The translations under genes were made by a program, and so were the position numbers. A stretch of 33,939 bases of DNA, taken from positions 472,868 through 506,806 of the forward strand of contig BJOX01000254.1 of NCBI GenBank assembly GCA_009731375.1. Direction: 5' to 3'. Position 1 is the stretch's first letter. Every line of letters begins with the position of its first letter. This document shows, piece after piece, positions 1-10,431 of the stretch. The notes below the pieces were generated by a model, which was not told where the DNA came from, ran no database searches, and was given only the letters and a program-made list of their open reading frames with translations. This DNA is from Paulinella micropora (Eukaryota > Cercozoa > Imbricatea > Euglyphida).

Positions 1-668
<668 letters not shown>

Positions 669-827
669 CTTCTTCTTGGTTTTGTAATTGCAGTTTGTAT
701 GGGTTTCATGGATGCAAGTCAAGTCGGGAAGAACGCACAGATCGTATCACATTAAATGGCAAAGCTGAGCGAAGTTGTGTCATCTCTTCTGCCTTATTTG
801 GCATAGATGCTTCTTTTTCTTTTCTTC

Positions 828-1026
828 GTTGTCGTCGTTGTCGTCGTCGTTGTCGTCGTCGTTGTCGTCGTCGCTGTCGTCGTCGTTGTCGTCGTTGTCG
901 TCGTCGTTGTCGTCGTCGTTGTCGTCGTCATCGTCATTGTCGTCATTGTCGTTATCGTTGTCGTCGTTATCGTCGTCGTTATCGTCGTCGTCGTTGTGGT
1001 CGTCGTCGTTGTCGTCCTCGATCGTT
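828..1026. repeat. (GTC)n trinucleotide repeat
   Basis: About 200 bases of imperfect GTC/GTT repeat. Any frame gives low-complexity protein: Arg/Cys, Ser/Leu or Val on the plus strand and Asp/Asn on the minus strand. I treat it as a microsatellite; a poly-Asp/Asn coding role on the minus strand cannot be excluded but has no other support. Confidence 0.9.
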
Positions 1027-1609
1027 ATCAATCGCCGGTGTCGCATCTGTAACGTATCTGTGACCGCGTCTTCATCATGTTCTCTTGCTTTCTGCAGGAT
1101 GGTCCGCGGGCAACAGCGCACACATCGACCTGAGCGCTGCCGAGGGAAAGCAGCTGAAGAGAGATGTGGGCGTGTTCTCAGGCCGATCAACGCTCCCAAC
1201 GTGCCAAACGTACACCAACGCTCACTGCATTTGCATCTCTATCAAACCGGTTTGGTTGCTTTAGAATCTTGAGGCTGTATGCCATCAAATGATCTACGTT
1301 AGATTTTGACTGTTTTGTGTTTGTGTTGCCTAATTTAGGAGCCTCACGCCCAAGCGGGTGCAAAGCTGTCAGGCAACTGTGCGTCGTATGCTGCTGGGCC
1401 AGCTGCCGGCTGCTTTGCTGCTGACCAAGCAGCTGTGGCCAGCCAACTCCCGTCCCCCGCAGCCGTGTCCTCTGCCCATTCCGCCCACCTCGCCTGCCAG
1501 CCCGCACAGCACGTCCACAGAGCCCCTCACTGCAGCCGCCTGCAGCATCATAGCCACTCTGGCAGCGCGCACTCCATCTACCCCTCCCTCACCATCAATC
1601 TCAATATAG

Positions 1610-1909
1610 CTACCGGTTGCTACGCACTGCCCAACCGCACGTCGGACGCCAGCAGCAGCTGCGGCAGCGCGCAGGCAATCTGCCGGGAGTGCAGCGCGCC
1701 CGCGCCGCCTCGGCCTGCTGCAGTGCACTTCAGCCCACCCTCCTCCACTCCTCCAGCCTCGCCGTGTCTTTCGGCATCTTCCTCTTCGTCGTCGCTGTCA
1801 CCATCTTCCTCTTCGCCTTGTGCTGCCAAGAAGGAAATGGGTCGCAGCTCGGGCTCTTTCGTCTCGCTTTCCGCTGGCTCGCCGCAGACTCCCTCCATAT
1901 CCGCCTCCC
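1610..1909 (+). CDS. Candidate internal exon with one hydrophobic segment
   Basis: I do not recognise the product. A clean acceptor (polypyrimidine then ATATAG, ending at 1609) precedes the segment, and a donor CCAG|GTCTGT follows at 1909/1910. The reading frame starting at codon 1611 is open throughout, has strongly C/G-ending codons, and contains a segment of about 20 residues rich in F, L, V and I (about 1764-1827), followed by a Cys-Cys pair. Caution: pyrimidine-rich DNA automatically gives hydrophobic codons in one frame and Ser/Pro codons in another. The competing frame (codon phase of 1435) is Ser/Pro-rich and also open. No catalytic motif is visible. It could be an exon of the gene suggested between 1.3 and 7 kb. 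Confidence 0.3.
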
Positions 1910-2184
1910 AGGTCTGTCGGCCGGCCCTGCTGCTCTGATTTGTGTCTGCCTTTTCTCTCATCGACCGCCAACCAGACCCAGCATCGCATGTTTGCAACCC
2001 AACCTGTAGGCCTTGCGAGAAATGCTCTCTCCAACGCCGACGCCTGCTGCAATCCTTTCCCACAAAGCTCGGGAACCATCTGGAAAACCAGCAAAGTCAA
2101 AGAGCAAAAGTCAAAAAGGCACAAAAAGCTGCAGCAAAAGAAGCAACATGGACAAGCGCACGAAAGTTTCTTCCGAAAAAATTG

Positions 2185-2270
2185 TTTCTTCTTCTTCTTC
2201 TTCTTCTTCTTCTTCTTCTTCTTCTTCTTCTTCTTCTTCTTCTTCTTCTTTTCTTCTTCTTCCTCCTCTT
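2185..2270. repeat. (TTC)n microsatellite
   Basis: About 80 bases of TTC, grading into TTTTC and TCC. It is one of several TTC tracts between 0.5 and 8.1 kb that all have the pyrimidine strand on the plus strand. Confidence 0.95.
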
Positions 2271-2401
2271 CCGTGCCCTATTTCTAGCGCTCCTGTTGCT
2301 GCTCTGTCTCCTCTTCCCGTTTCTTCTCCCTCTTGTCGCCTGGAGCCTCGTCTGCAGCTGCAGCAGTGCACGCCGCACTACAGTCGACATAACCCCTCCC
2401 C

Positions 2402-2563
2402 GACGCCCTGGTCCCAACACTCTTACAATTACATTATATCATATCCTTCTACTACCACACTCGGCTACAGCCCATCCCTGACGCCCTGGTCCAAACATTC
2501 TTACATACATTGTATCACATACTTCCCCCACCCCAGCACAACCACTCCCGGACGCCCTGGTCC
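2402..2563. repeat. Imperfect minisatellite, unit about 71-78 bp
   Basis: The core GACGCCCTGGTCC occurs at 2402, 2480 and 2551. The first two copies continue with similar sequence (CAAACAYTCTTACA...), and the third is truncated. Spacing is 78 and then 71 bases. Confidence 0.8.
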
Positions 2564-2672
2564 TGTCGCTTGCTGCGCTCTCTAAGCTACAGTATATTAT
2601 CTATTTGTACCACCAAAGTCCTTCTAGTTTTGTGAATCGACGTATTATTTGCTTGCATGTACTGGCCTGTAG

Positions 2673-2930
2673 GTCCGTGTTTCTTGGTCAATGCTCCAGC
2701 AGCAGGTATGTCTACAGACCACATCCAGTCTTAATGTTCAACAAGCTAGCAAACGCAAGTATAAGGACACAAACCCAAGCACTTGAATTGTACATTTTTT
2801 TCTTACCCGTTGTGTAGATTGGATTGCAATCAGCAGAATCTCCCTCTCTGCTTGCTGCCCGAGCTGGATTTGCAGCAGTCCTCTTCGCCCGTCGCCAGCT
2901 CGCGCGCGCCAGAAAAGACTCTCGCGAAAG
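2673..2930 (+). CDS. Candidate exon pair with 112-nt intron
   Basis: A small exon 2673-2705 lies between the acceptor CCTGTAG and the donor CAGCAG|GTATGT. The intron 2706-2817 ends in a strong acceptor (TTTTTTTCTTACCCGTTGTGTAG). The next exon, 2818-2930, ends at the donor GCGAAAG|GTGACA. Read in phase 0 across the junction, the exons are open and encode an Ala/Leu/Arg-rich helical stretch. I recognise no family. An alternative is that the acceptor at 2817 begins the long Ser-rich frame that runs to 4592; the two readings use different phases and cannot both be right for one transcript. Confidence 0.3.
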
Positions 2931-3628
2931 GTGACATTCTGAAACACACCAACAGCAAAAGGGCAGAAACAAAAAGGGAGGAGGTATATATAGAAGAAAG
3001 TAGATGCAGTAGTGAGCAAGGACGCGATGACCCTTCGATTCCTTGCGCCGCTCTCAGTTTCTCTGTCTTAGACTTAGCTAAGCAACCATCGCAGCCATCA
3101 CCCTTGACCTCTTCTTCACCTCTTCGTAGCAGTTTTATCAAACGAAAAAGAAAACTACCAGAGGGAGGAAAAGCGAAGACGGAAGTGCAACTTGACGCGA
3201 CAGGGCAAGAGATCGAGCAGCAGCGTTTCTCATCGGCAGCAGTAGCGCAGCTGACAGGGCGCGGCAGCCCAGCTGGACCAGGCGCAGCTGCTGCTAACAC
3301 GCCGCAACCATCGCGCAGCGCGCCCGCCGCGTTGCCCTGCTCGCCTGCCGCCTGTTCGCTCAGTCTGTCGCTGAACAGCCCCACCAGCCAGCAGTCCTTC
3401 GCGCGGCCTCCCTGTACCTCTTCCGTGCGCTCACGAGCCGCCCACGCCTGGCCTGGTCCATCATCGCCTGCAGCCAGCACGCACGACTCAGCCGACTGCT
3501 CACAGCACATGTCGCCCATCTCGTCGCAGATGTTTCATGCTGTCTCCCCACACAGCTGCCAGATGTCTTCTGTCTCGCTGCACAACAGTCCAATCTTATC
3601 CACAGAGTCCTCTTCTTCTTCTTCTTCT

Positions 3629-3705
<77 letters not shown>

Positions 3706-4592
3706 TTCTTCTTCTTCTTCTTCTTCTTCTTCTTCTTCTTCTTCTTCTTCTTCTTCTTCTTCGACCGCGTCCTTATCACAGCTTGTCTATTCTGCTTCTT
3801 CATCCGCGCGTGCATGCGCCTTGCACTCGTCGCCAGCCTTGCTGGAGCCTCCTTGCGCGTCAAACATGTCAATAGCCACACCTGCTGCCCGATTGTCCTC
3901 GCCTTTCTTGCTGCCCACCTCTTTGCATGATATGGCAACTTCTCTGTCTCTCTCACTGTCATCCTCGCCATCCTCACCCTCCCCATCGCCCCGCCTCTCA
4001 AGCTCGCACACTTCTTTTTCTCCTGTCTGCGCTCCTTTGTCGCACTTATGCCCAAGCGACTTCTCAAACTCGCAGTCGCCTATTGGTCCATCGGGCGCCT
4101 GCAGCCGAGCAGGCGCTTTCTCACCACCTGCCAACAAGACGGGCTTGCCTAGGCTGTCATTCTCTCCTTTACCCCTTCGCTCTTCTTCTTCTTCTTCTTC
4201 TTCTTCTTCTTCTTCTTCTTCTTCTTCTTCTTCTTCTTCTTCTTCTTCTTCTTCTTTCTTTTCTTCTCTTTCTGCTGCTGCCATCGCTTCCCCGGAGCAT
4301 GTCCGTTCATCTGCTTGTCTGCACTCTGCTCTGGCTCCCTCTGGCGCTCCCCGTCGCCCTGTCAGTGCCGCCCAACAAGCACAGCCACAGCGCAGCCCCC
4401 AACCCAGCAAGCCCGCCAACAGTGCGGCAACAAGAGGACAAAACAAACCAACAGAGACCTTGTCGTCTGCTGAACAAATTCAGAGAAAGCCGCGGCTGTA
4501 TGCAATACAGGACGAGAAGGAAGGGAGTATGGAAAGGGAGGAAACCACGCAAGCAGGAAGCACTGCACCAGCGGAAATGACAAGTGGAGCAG
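2818..4592 (+). CDS. Candidate long Ser-rich exon
   Basis: This is an open frame of about 590 codons from the acceptor at 2817 to a donor GGAGCAG|GTAAGATG at 4592/4593. It encodes low-complexity protein: a Lys/Glu-rich start, Ala/Pro/Ser-rich middle parts, and two poly-Ser runs translated from (TTC/TCT)n at 3608-3762 and 4181-4255. It ends in a charged Glu/Lys/Arg segment. It could be a disordered nuclear or scaffold protein. Length alone is weak evidence because repeats keep frames open. The donor phase (one leftover base) does not fit the acceptor at 5319 unless a small exon lies between about 5090 and 5170, where AG/GT pairs occur. A frame carrying hydrophobic segments competes over the same DNA. 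Confidence 0.35.
3340..3606 (+). CDS. Alternative helical reading of the same region
   Basis: In a different phase from the Ser-rich frame, 3340-3606 reads openly as a Leu/Ala/Arg-rich sequence with GC-ending codons. It includes a stretch with the residues LTAHVAHLVADV that would suit an alpha-helical repeat. A possible acceptor (ATCGCGCAG) lies just upstream at about 3339. The frame then runs into the (TTC)n tract at 3608, where it would become poly-Phe, so the repeat would have to be intronic. No family assigned. I list it because codon quality here looks better than in the Ser-rich frame. Confidence 0.25.
3608..3762. repeat. (TTC)n microsatellite
   Basis: About 155 bases of TTC with a few TCC interruptions, pyrimidine strand on plus. 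It gives poly-Ser, poly-Leu or poly-Phe depending on frame, and poly-Glu/Lys on the minus strand. Confidence 0.95.
3781..4160 (+). CDS. Alternative hydrophobic reading, interrupted
   Basis: A frame following the possible acceptor CTTATCACAG (ending about 3780) encodes Cys/Leu/Ala-rich sequence. After a TGA near 3930 it continues with two membrane-like segments (about 3955-4035), then basic sequence until a TAG near 4150. If real it would be a membrane-protein exon set or a pseudogene. The internal stops, and the bias that pyrimidine-rich DNA introduces, keep confidence low. Confidence 0.2.
4181..4262. repeat. (TTC)n microsatellite
   Basis: About 75 bases of pure TTC followed by TTTCTTTTC. 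Same strand orientation as the other TTC tracts. Confidence 0.95.
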
Positions 4593-4869
4593 GTAAGATG
4601 CAGCTTGTTCCGCCTGTTTCCTTGCATGCTATATGCTTTCGGCTCTCGCTCACTCCGTGAACCTGTTTGTTTGTACGTTTTTCCCTCAGCGCTTACCTTT
4701 CTCTGTCTCTTTCTTCTCTCTTCCTCTTTGAATCTTTTCGCGGTTATCTTTTTCACAGAAAAAATCGTTTGATTTGCTTGTTTATGGCCTTCGTATATGT
4801 TTCTTTTTTATGCTGTTCGTCTCGCTTTGCCCTGCTTCATTCCTTCTTCGGCTGTTGCTATTTCTATGA
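4593..4869. other. No gene seen; probable intron
   Basis: Pyrimidine-rich sequence without a persuasive frame. It starts with the donor GTAAGATG at 4593 and runs into the TCTA repeat. It reads best as the 5' part of an intron, if the upstream Ser-rich exon is real. Confidence 0.4.
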
Positions 4870-4914
<45 letters not shown>

Positions 4915-4947
4915 CCTATCTACCTATCTACCTATCTACCTATCTAC

Positions 4948-5041
<94 letters not shown>

Positions 5042-5042
5042 G
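4870..5042. repeat. (TCTA)n microsatellite
   Basis: About 170 bases of TCTA with a block of TACC variants near 4910-4950, ending in TCCA/TCCG variants up to 5070. Confidence 0.97.
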
Positions 5043-5070
5043 TTCATCCATCCACCCATCCGTCCGTACA

Positions 5071-5319
5071 TCTATCTCGACTGTCCCGACAGTGGCTGAG
5101 GTCAGTCGCTACCGAAACGTGCGTTGGAAGACGCCTGTGGACGTTATGTACTCCTGCAAAGACAGTCAGGTCAGGCAAGCGCAAGCAACATGCAAGCACA
5201 AGCAAGATACATAGATCAGTAGATATTTAGTGGGTAGGCTTTGCACCAGTGTGTCTTAGAAGGGTTGCTGTCTTGACTTTGTTTTATATCCCATCTGCTT
5301 CCGTGCTTGATGCAAACAG
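5071..5319. other. No gene seen; possible intron end
   Basis: About 250 bases of unique sequence ending in an acceptor (TTGATGCAAACAG) at 5319. A mini-exon within 5090-5170 is possible but cannot be fixed. Confidence 0.35.
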
Positions 5320-6930
5320 GCACTCTACTTGGATTTCTTGAGCGAAACCAACGAAAGCCGTTGCACAAACCCTGATGTTCCTTCTACTCCTCTCATTTCT
5401 CTACCTTCTGCATATTCCTCATCGTCACCATGGTCTTCTTCTTCTTCTTCTTCTTCTTCTTCTTCTTCTTCTTCTTCTTCTTCTTCTTCTCCTCCTCCTC
5501 CTCCTCCTCCTCCTTCTCCTCCTCCTCCTCCTTCTTCTTCTTCTTCTTCTTCTTCTTTTTCTTCTTCTTTCTGGTCTGTTTCAAAGCCTTCTTCACCTGC
5601 TGCGCGTCACTCCACGCTATGTCTCTCCCCGCTGTCGCTCTCGCCCTCCTTTCCCGTCCCCGAGACGCCTAACCCTTGCCTGCAGCCTTGCCAAGCCGCC
5701 TCTCCTTGCTCTCCCTCTGCGTCCCCTTACCCTTGCCAGCAGCCTCGCCAAGCTGCCTCTCTTTGCTCTTCCTCTACGTCCCCTTACCCTTCGCCCGTTC
5801 CCTGCTCTCCTTCTAAATCCTGTTCTCCTGCTCCTGCTTCTCCTGCTTCTCCTGCTTCTCCTGCTTCTCCTGCTTCTTCTTCTTCTTCTTCTTCTTCTTC
5901 TTCTTCTTCTTCTTCTTCTTCTTCTTCTTCTTCTTCGGCGGCGGCGGCGGCGGCGGCATGTCGATCTGTCAAGGCCTCCTCGCCGTCTTCTTCATCTCCT
6001 CTTTTGTCCTCCTCTCCTGCCTCCTCCTCCTGCCGCGCCTCAAGCGTCCACGGCACCGATAGCGCTGCCACAAGCACTCCCATGCCCTTGCATGGCTCTT
6101 CTTGCGTCATCGATCTGTCCCTCATCTCCCCCTGCCTCGTGCCGTTGCGTCTGCCGCTCAACCTCCGCTCCTTCTCAATCTCCTCCTCCTTGTCTTCCTC
6201 TTCCTCTTCCTCATCTTCTTCTTCTTCTTCTTCTTCTTCTTCTTCTTCTTCTTTCTCTTCTTCCTCCTCCTCCTCCTCCTCTTCCTCTTCTTTCACTACT
6301 ACTACTACTACTACTACTACCGCCACCACCAGCATCACTGATGTTACTGATACTACTACTGATACTACTACTAATACTGCTGACCATCCCTTCTTGCCTT
6401 CCCAGTCGTCTCTGTTGCCGTCGCACGGCACGCCAGAGAGTGTTGCCAGGTCTGCTCCAGCAGCTTGCTTGCCACGGGCCGCTGACAGGTGCTGCGTGGA
6501 GCAGGGTGCAGCGGGGCCACTGCCAGCGGCTGCTTCACACAGCACGGGCTCACAGCTTCTTCACCTGCAAACTTGTTCAATACGAGCAGAAACCAGAGAA
6601 AGCGGTCTGTTTGGCTACACTTCGTACGAGCGTGTAGAAACGGAAGCGAGCCCATCGAGTTTCTCCATTGTGTTGTCGGAAGATGACAGCGAGGAAGAAA
6701 TGGACGCGGGGGCAAGGCAGGAGCACGAGAGAGGGCATCTGCAGCACCAGCAGCTAGAAAAGCACGGGTCCAGCATGGGCCGCACAGCACACTTGCAACA
6801 GGACACCGCGACGCCAGACACGGAGAAGGAGCACGAAGAAGTGCTTCCTGACAGTGAAATTGCAGAGAACATAGCAAGCCAACAGCAGAGGCGAGGCTCG
6901 CAGAAAGCATTGTCAAAGGAGTTGGAAGCA
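5320..6930 (+). CDS. Candidate long Ser/Pro-rich exon
   Basis: An open frame begins in phase 0 after the acceptor at 5319 and reaches a possible donor GAAGCAG|GTACAAG at 6930/6931; without splicing it runs to a TGA at 7036. It encodes poly-Ser and poly-Pro from TTC/CCT repeats, a short Cys-Gln-Pro repeat (about 5680-5810), poly-Ala from (GCG)n at 5938-5957, and Thr runs. It ends in a non-repetitive acidic tail of about 100 residues with an EDDSEEE cluster and Gln/Glu-rich sequence. The tail is the best argument for coding. A likely role cannot be stated. Competing frames exist, including a short membrane-like frame at 5958-6062. Confidence 0.35.
5431..5566. repeat. (TTC)n/(CTC)n microsatellite
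   Basis: TTC repeats interrupted by a CTC block, pyrimidine strand on plus. Confidence 0.95.
5820..5957. repeat. TGCTTCTCC, TTC and GCG repeats
   Basis: Four to five copies of a 9-base unit CTGCTTCTC are followed by (TTC)n and then (GCG)n. This is a striking run of three neighbouring simple repeats. Confidence 0.9.
5958..6062 (+). CDS. Small frame: 34-residue membrane-like peptide
   Basis: ATG at 5958 and TAG at 6060-6062. It encodes a short N-terminus, about 20 hydrophobic residues (L, V, F, I, S, C) and a basic tail (K, R, H), like a single-pass membrane segment. The sequence is pyrimidine-rich, which alone makes hydrophobic codons likely, so this may be chance. It could also be part of a larger spliced membrane protein. 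Confidence 0.15.
   Translation: MSICQGLLAVFFISSFVLLSCLLLLPRLKRPRHR
6205..6400. repeat. (TTC)n, (TCC)n and (ACT)n repeats
   Basis: TTC and TCC tracts up to 6293, then (TAC)n at about 6296-6320 and an imperfect GATACTACTACT series to about 6380. Confidence 0.9.
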
Positions 6931-7035
6931 GGTACAAGATGCCAGGCTGGTCAAGTCAGAATAATTGTTGAGATCAAATTGCTTTTGCCTCACGCTGATG
7001 ACAGCACAAAACGCTACTGGTCTAACCAGAATGTG

Positions 7036-7311
7036 TGAGAGATAAAACACCTTTGCCTCACGCCCAGTTATCTATGAAACATGACCGCCTCACACACTCG
7101 AGAGAAGCAGACTTGCCGTCTGCGTTCTGCTTGCACTGTTGTTTGTTTCATGCGAAGCTGGCAGCGCAAGAGCCAAGCGCGTGGCGCGGAACCCGCGTTC
7201 GATCGGCTCCTTGAAGAGAGCCATGGCGCAGCCCGACACGGCCTGGACGAGGCAACAAACACATACCGCACGTGCCATCTCCGCCGCCTACACCATTGCC
7301 GCAATAGCAAC
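7036..7311. other. No confident gene
   Basis: Unique sequence between the Ser-rich frame and the next TTC tract. Short frames exist on both strands, none with convincing splice sites or motifs. Confidence 0.4.
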
Positions 7312-7488
7312 GCCTTCTTCTTCTTCTTCTTCTTTTTCTTCTTCTTCTTATTCTTCTTCTTCTTCTTCTTCTTCTGCTTTAAGCTCTTCCTCCTTCGGCA
7401 ACGGTAAACATTTCTTTCTCTTCACTTCTGTGGTGCTTCTTTCTCTTCATTTATCTATCTATTTATCTATCCATCTATCTATCTATCC

Positions 7489-7528
<40 letters not shown>

Positions 7529-7531
7529 GTT

Positions 7532-7588
<57 letters not shown>
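7312..7588. repeat. (TTC)n followed by (TCTA)n and (TCTG)n
   Basis: TTC tract 7312-7376, then unique sequence, then TCTA with TCCA and TCTG variants 7449-7588. Confidence 0.95.
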
Positions 7589-7589
<1 letters not shown>

Positions 7590-7689
7590 CAGACTGCATA
7601 GAACGGGAGCCTAGTCTGCATCTCCAGCCCGTTGCCCAGTCAGCCTCCTGTGACAGGGTGGAATAGAGCATATGTCTTTTGATACGCAC

Positions 7690-7810
7690 CGCTGATAGCC
7701 CAAACATGTCTCTCTGTCTGTCTGACTGTCTGTCTGACTGACTGTCTGTCTGTCTGTCTCTTCATCTATTGTCTATCAGTGTCTGTCTGTGTCTATCTGT
7801 GTCTATCTGC
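7690..7810. repeat. (TCTG)n/(ACTG)n microsatellite
   Basis: Imperfect TCTG and GACTG units in about 120 bases of degenerate repeat. Confidence 0.9.
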
Positions 7811-7886
7811 CAAATCATTTATGTATTTTTAGCACGTAATCACACATGCTCATATGCACAGCTCTGCAACGTATCGGTGTATAGGG

Positions 7887-8138
7887 CTGAAGCGCTCTTT
7901 CAGTAAAGACAGCAAGCCCAGCAACAAGAAGCTCAAGTTAAGCACCAGGGGCCTTTACTTGTCTTCATCCTTACATTCCTCCTCCTCCTCCTCCTCTTCT
8001 TCTTCTTCTTCTTCTTCTTCTTCTTCTTCTTCATCTTCTTCATCTTCTTCTTCTTCTTCCCAGCTGGTCATATCGCCCTCCTTGGACGTGTCTCTTTCGC
8101 CCTCAGAAGATGTCATCATTTCGCAGGGAAGGTCTTGA
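7887..8138 (+). CDS. Candidate last exon, basic then poly-Ser
   Basis: After a possible acceptor GTATAG (ending 7886) an open frame runs to a TGA at 8136-8138. It encodes a Lys/Ser-rich start, a poly-Ser run from (TCC/TTC)n at 7978-8059, and a Ser/Asp/Glu-containing end. It resembles the other Ser-rich frames upstream in style and could be their terminal exon. The repeat makes chance openness likely. Confidence 0.25.
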   Translation: MKRSFSKDSKPSNKKLKLSTRGLYLSSSLHSSSSSSSSSSSSSSSSSSSSSSSSSSSSQLVISPSLDVSLSPSEDVIISQGRS

Positions 8139-9437
8139 CAGGACTGTTTTTCATGGATTTTTACAAAGCAGCGCGTTCATGTTCTGCTTGTTACACCACG
8201 CGCACGTGCAGCTGTTTGACATTTGTTACAAGCAAGTACATATAAAGAAGAGGTTTCCAGTTGCGCAAAGCGTGTGACTGTCTTGTGGGCGAGTTGCTGG
8301 CTGGCTTGGTGTGGCAGGGGGGCCAAAAAGAGGCGCCAGAAGGCGGGTCAAGCGCCCAAGGTCAGCCCCGCCCTCATGTTCACGCACATGTATGCGCTAA
8401 AAACCTGCGTCTTCTGCTGATTATAAAGCCCTTCTTCTCAATGCATTGGCTTCTGCCTCAGTAGAGCTAGCGCTCGCATTGCGTCGGCACTTGTTGTCTT
8501 GCAGGCTGCTGAGGGTGTCTTGTGTGCTGTGTGTGTGGCCAGGCGTTGCTGACGGTGGTGTCCACGGCGGACGCAAACCATGCTGGACAAAGCGGCAGCA
8601 CACACACGCCACCACAAACCCTGCCAAACAAAACAGCGCGGCGCGAGGGCCAAAGAGAAGTACGCACCGGCAAGGCTGCGCCCAGGCTCAAGGCTAGTGC
8701 CGCTTTGGAGACGAGGCTAGACCGCTCGCACGTGCCTAAAGGGAGCCAAATGTCAGCGACGCAGCACCCCACGCCGAGCCAGGGCCAAGCACAGCAAGTA
8801 TGAGCATATTTCAGCAAACAAGCGCTGGACAATCCCCTCGACTAAATGTGCCTATGTCTCCTGTTTGATAGGTTTTAACGGACTTTTTCAGACCCGCCAA
8901 AACAGGTCAAGCAAGCAAACGCAAGTCGTTCATTGCTTCGCGTGCTGGAGATGTGGAGCAGCTTCATGCCGAGGCCGAGCCCGCGGCCACAGCCTCGTCA
9001 GCCCGTGCTGGGGCAAGAGGAGGCCAGAAGAGGTCCAGCCAGCCCGGGCAGGCGCCCACGCGGCTGCTGCGGAGCGCGCACAAGAAAACAGCCCAACATG
9101 GCCTGCGCCAAGAACATGAGCAGACACAGCAGGCGGGCGCGCACCCCCAGCGAGAGCGGCACAACTTAGCAACAGAGTTGGAACAAGCGGCTGAAGATTC
9201 CCCCCCACGACGGTCATATCCATAGTACATTGAGCAACTGCGTGCATGCGCCGTTCAACTGTTTGACATTTACTGGTGCGGTTTTGTCTTGGGATGGCTG
9301 GGCGCAGGTCACAACGTTTGGCGCGCCAAGGCACCGACGGGACGGTCCATAACACTCAACATACCCAACAGAAATGAGAAGCATACGTGATTTATTTTCT
9401 AGATTGTACACACATACTCATACATAAAACCAATCCA
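8139..9437. other. No confident gene (1.3 kb)
   Basis: GC-richer unique sequence. Overlapping open frames occur on both strands (for example 8467-8832 and 8930-9355 on minus, Ala/Leu/Cys-rich), but none has a recognisable motif, a convincing start, or splice support. I leave them uncalled. Confidence 0.5.
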
Positions 9438-9510
9438 TCTACGTATGTATGTATGTATGTGTATGTATGTATATATGTAGTGTATGTAAAATTGTATGTA
9501 TAAATACAGT
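9438..9510. repeat. (TATG)n microsatellite
   Basis: Imperfect GTAT/TATG repeat of about 70 bases. Confidence 0.9.
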
Positions 9511-10082
9511 CTCTGAGTCAGTACAGATGTGCATATATGATTGAATACTTATGTATGGTACTGTTTGTGAGTGAAGTGTTTATAAATTCTGTCACATGAG
9601 CTGGCACCAACACAAACACTAATGAACCTGCTGTTTCCTGTTTGCTCTGTGGCAGCTGGGGGCCGTGACAGCTAATTCTACGCTGGTAGCCTGCCCCGCC
9701 TGCACGCTACTCAACGCGCCCTCTCGCCGCAGCTGCCAGCTCTGCGCCACCAAGCTGCTCGCTTCTAGCGGCTGAGCCACTTCTCTGCCTGCCAGTTTCA
9801 ATCATACCGTACCAGTGTAATTTTTATGATATTCAGTGATACAGCGGACACTACATTTTGCCACTCTAGTGGCAGTATTAACTTAATCAGTCTGTGTAGA
9901 AATTTCTGGATAAGTAGTCAGTAACTGGAGTCCAGTCATTATTGTTTCCCTCCAGCTTATTTGAAATTTACGTTACGCTTATCTCAGTTTGCGACGCACC
10001 GTGTAGTTGTCAGAATTCTCTTTATTATTAATAAATTTGCCTTTCCTCCCTTTTGGTAGCTGTGTGAGACAGGACAGGTGGA
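9511..10082. other. AT-rich flank, probably part of a host retroelement
   Basis: No gene seen. The last bases (up to 10087) and 17893 onward were contiguous before the 7.8-kb element inserted, as the duplicated CTCTG shows. Since 17898-18440 contains a gag-like fragment, this flank may be the 5' LTR or leader of that older element, but I cannot show a matching LTR copy. Confidence 0.4.
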
Positions 10083-10087
10083 CTCTG
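10083..10087 (+). repeat. Target-site duplication, left copy (CTCTG)
   Basis: CTCTG directly precedes the left LTR and recurs directly after the right LTR at 17893-17897. Five bases is the usual duplication length for copia elements. Confidence 0.9.
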
Positions 10088-10428
10088 CGTTGGAGAGGTA
10101 ACTTCGAGTACTGTTTAAGCCGTAATTATGATTGATTTATATGTGCGGTAACATTTCACTAAGTCATAATTAGTAGTAACGGTAATGTGTAATCCAAGTC
10201 AATTGTGCACGTTACGCTTTTACCATTGTGCACCGGAGCATATTATTGAGCGTCAGTTACTGCTAGTCACGCACTTAGACTAGTTAGCTCTCTTGCAGTT
10301 CAGTTCTGCGTTTATGTCTTCGGATTAAAGTGGCTGTGAGCAACCTGGTTTTTAACGAAGTCTCCCGGCAAACCGCAAGTGAAAGATAGGGTAAGGTCCG
10401 TGAGTGACCGGTTTATACCTAATCATCG
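10088..10428 (+). repeat. 5' LTR of element 1
   Basis: 341 bp, starting CGTTGGAGAGG and ending TAATCATCG. It differs from the 3' LTR at five positions (three transitions and two G/C changes) with no indel. The duplicated CTCTG fixes the ends as CG...CG. No clear tRNA-primer site follows; the gag ATG lies only 3 bases downstream, and GGTCATGAGCC at 10428-10438 is at best a weak match to the common initiator-Met primer site. Confidence 0.95.
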
Positions 10429-10431
10429 GTC

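Noticed and set aside
780-1199. Minus-strand poly-Asp/Asn frame over the (GTC)n repeat
   Set aside because: Openness is explained by the repeat; the flanks show no motif or splice support.
3787-4446. Minus-strand poly-Glu protein
   Set aside because: Reverse reading of (TTC)n; the plus-strand frames on the same DNA have better non-repetitive parts and splice sites.
5784-6545. Minus-strand Glu/Val-rich frame of 253 residues
   Set aside because: Mostly repeat-derived; the Val run is (TAC/GTA)n and the Glu run is (TTC)n. No independent evidence.
4870-7588. Regularly spaced repeats as a CRISPR-like array
   Set aside because: The units are 3-4-base microsatellites without unique spacers, in a eukaryotic context.
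8467-9355. Minus-strand Cys/Ala/Leu-rich frames as a membrane protein
   Set aside because: No start, splice or motif evidence, and frames are open on both strands, which fits high GC content.
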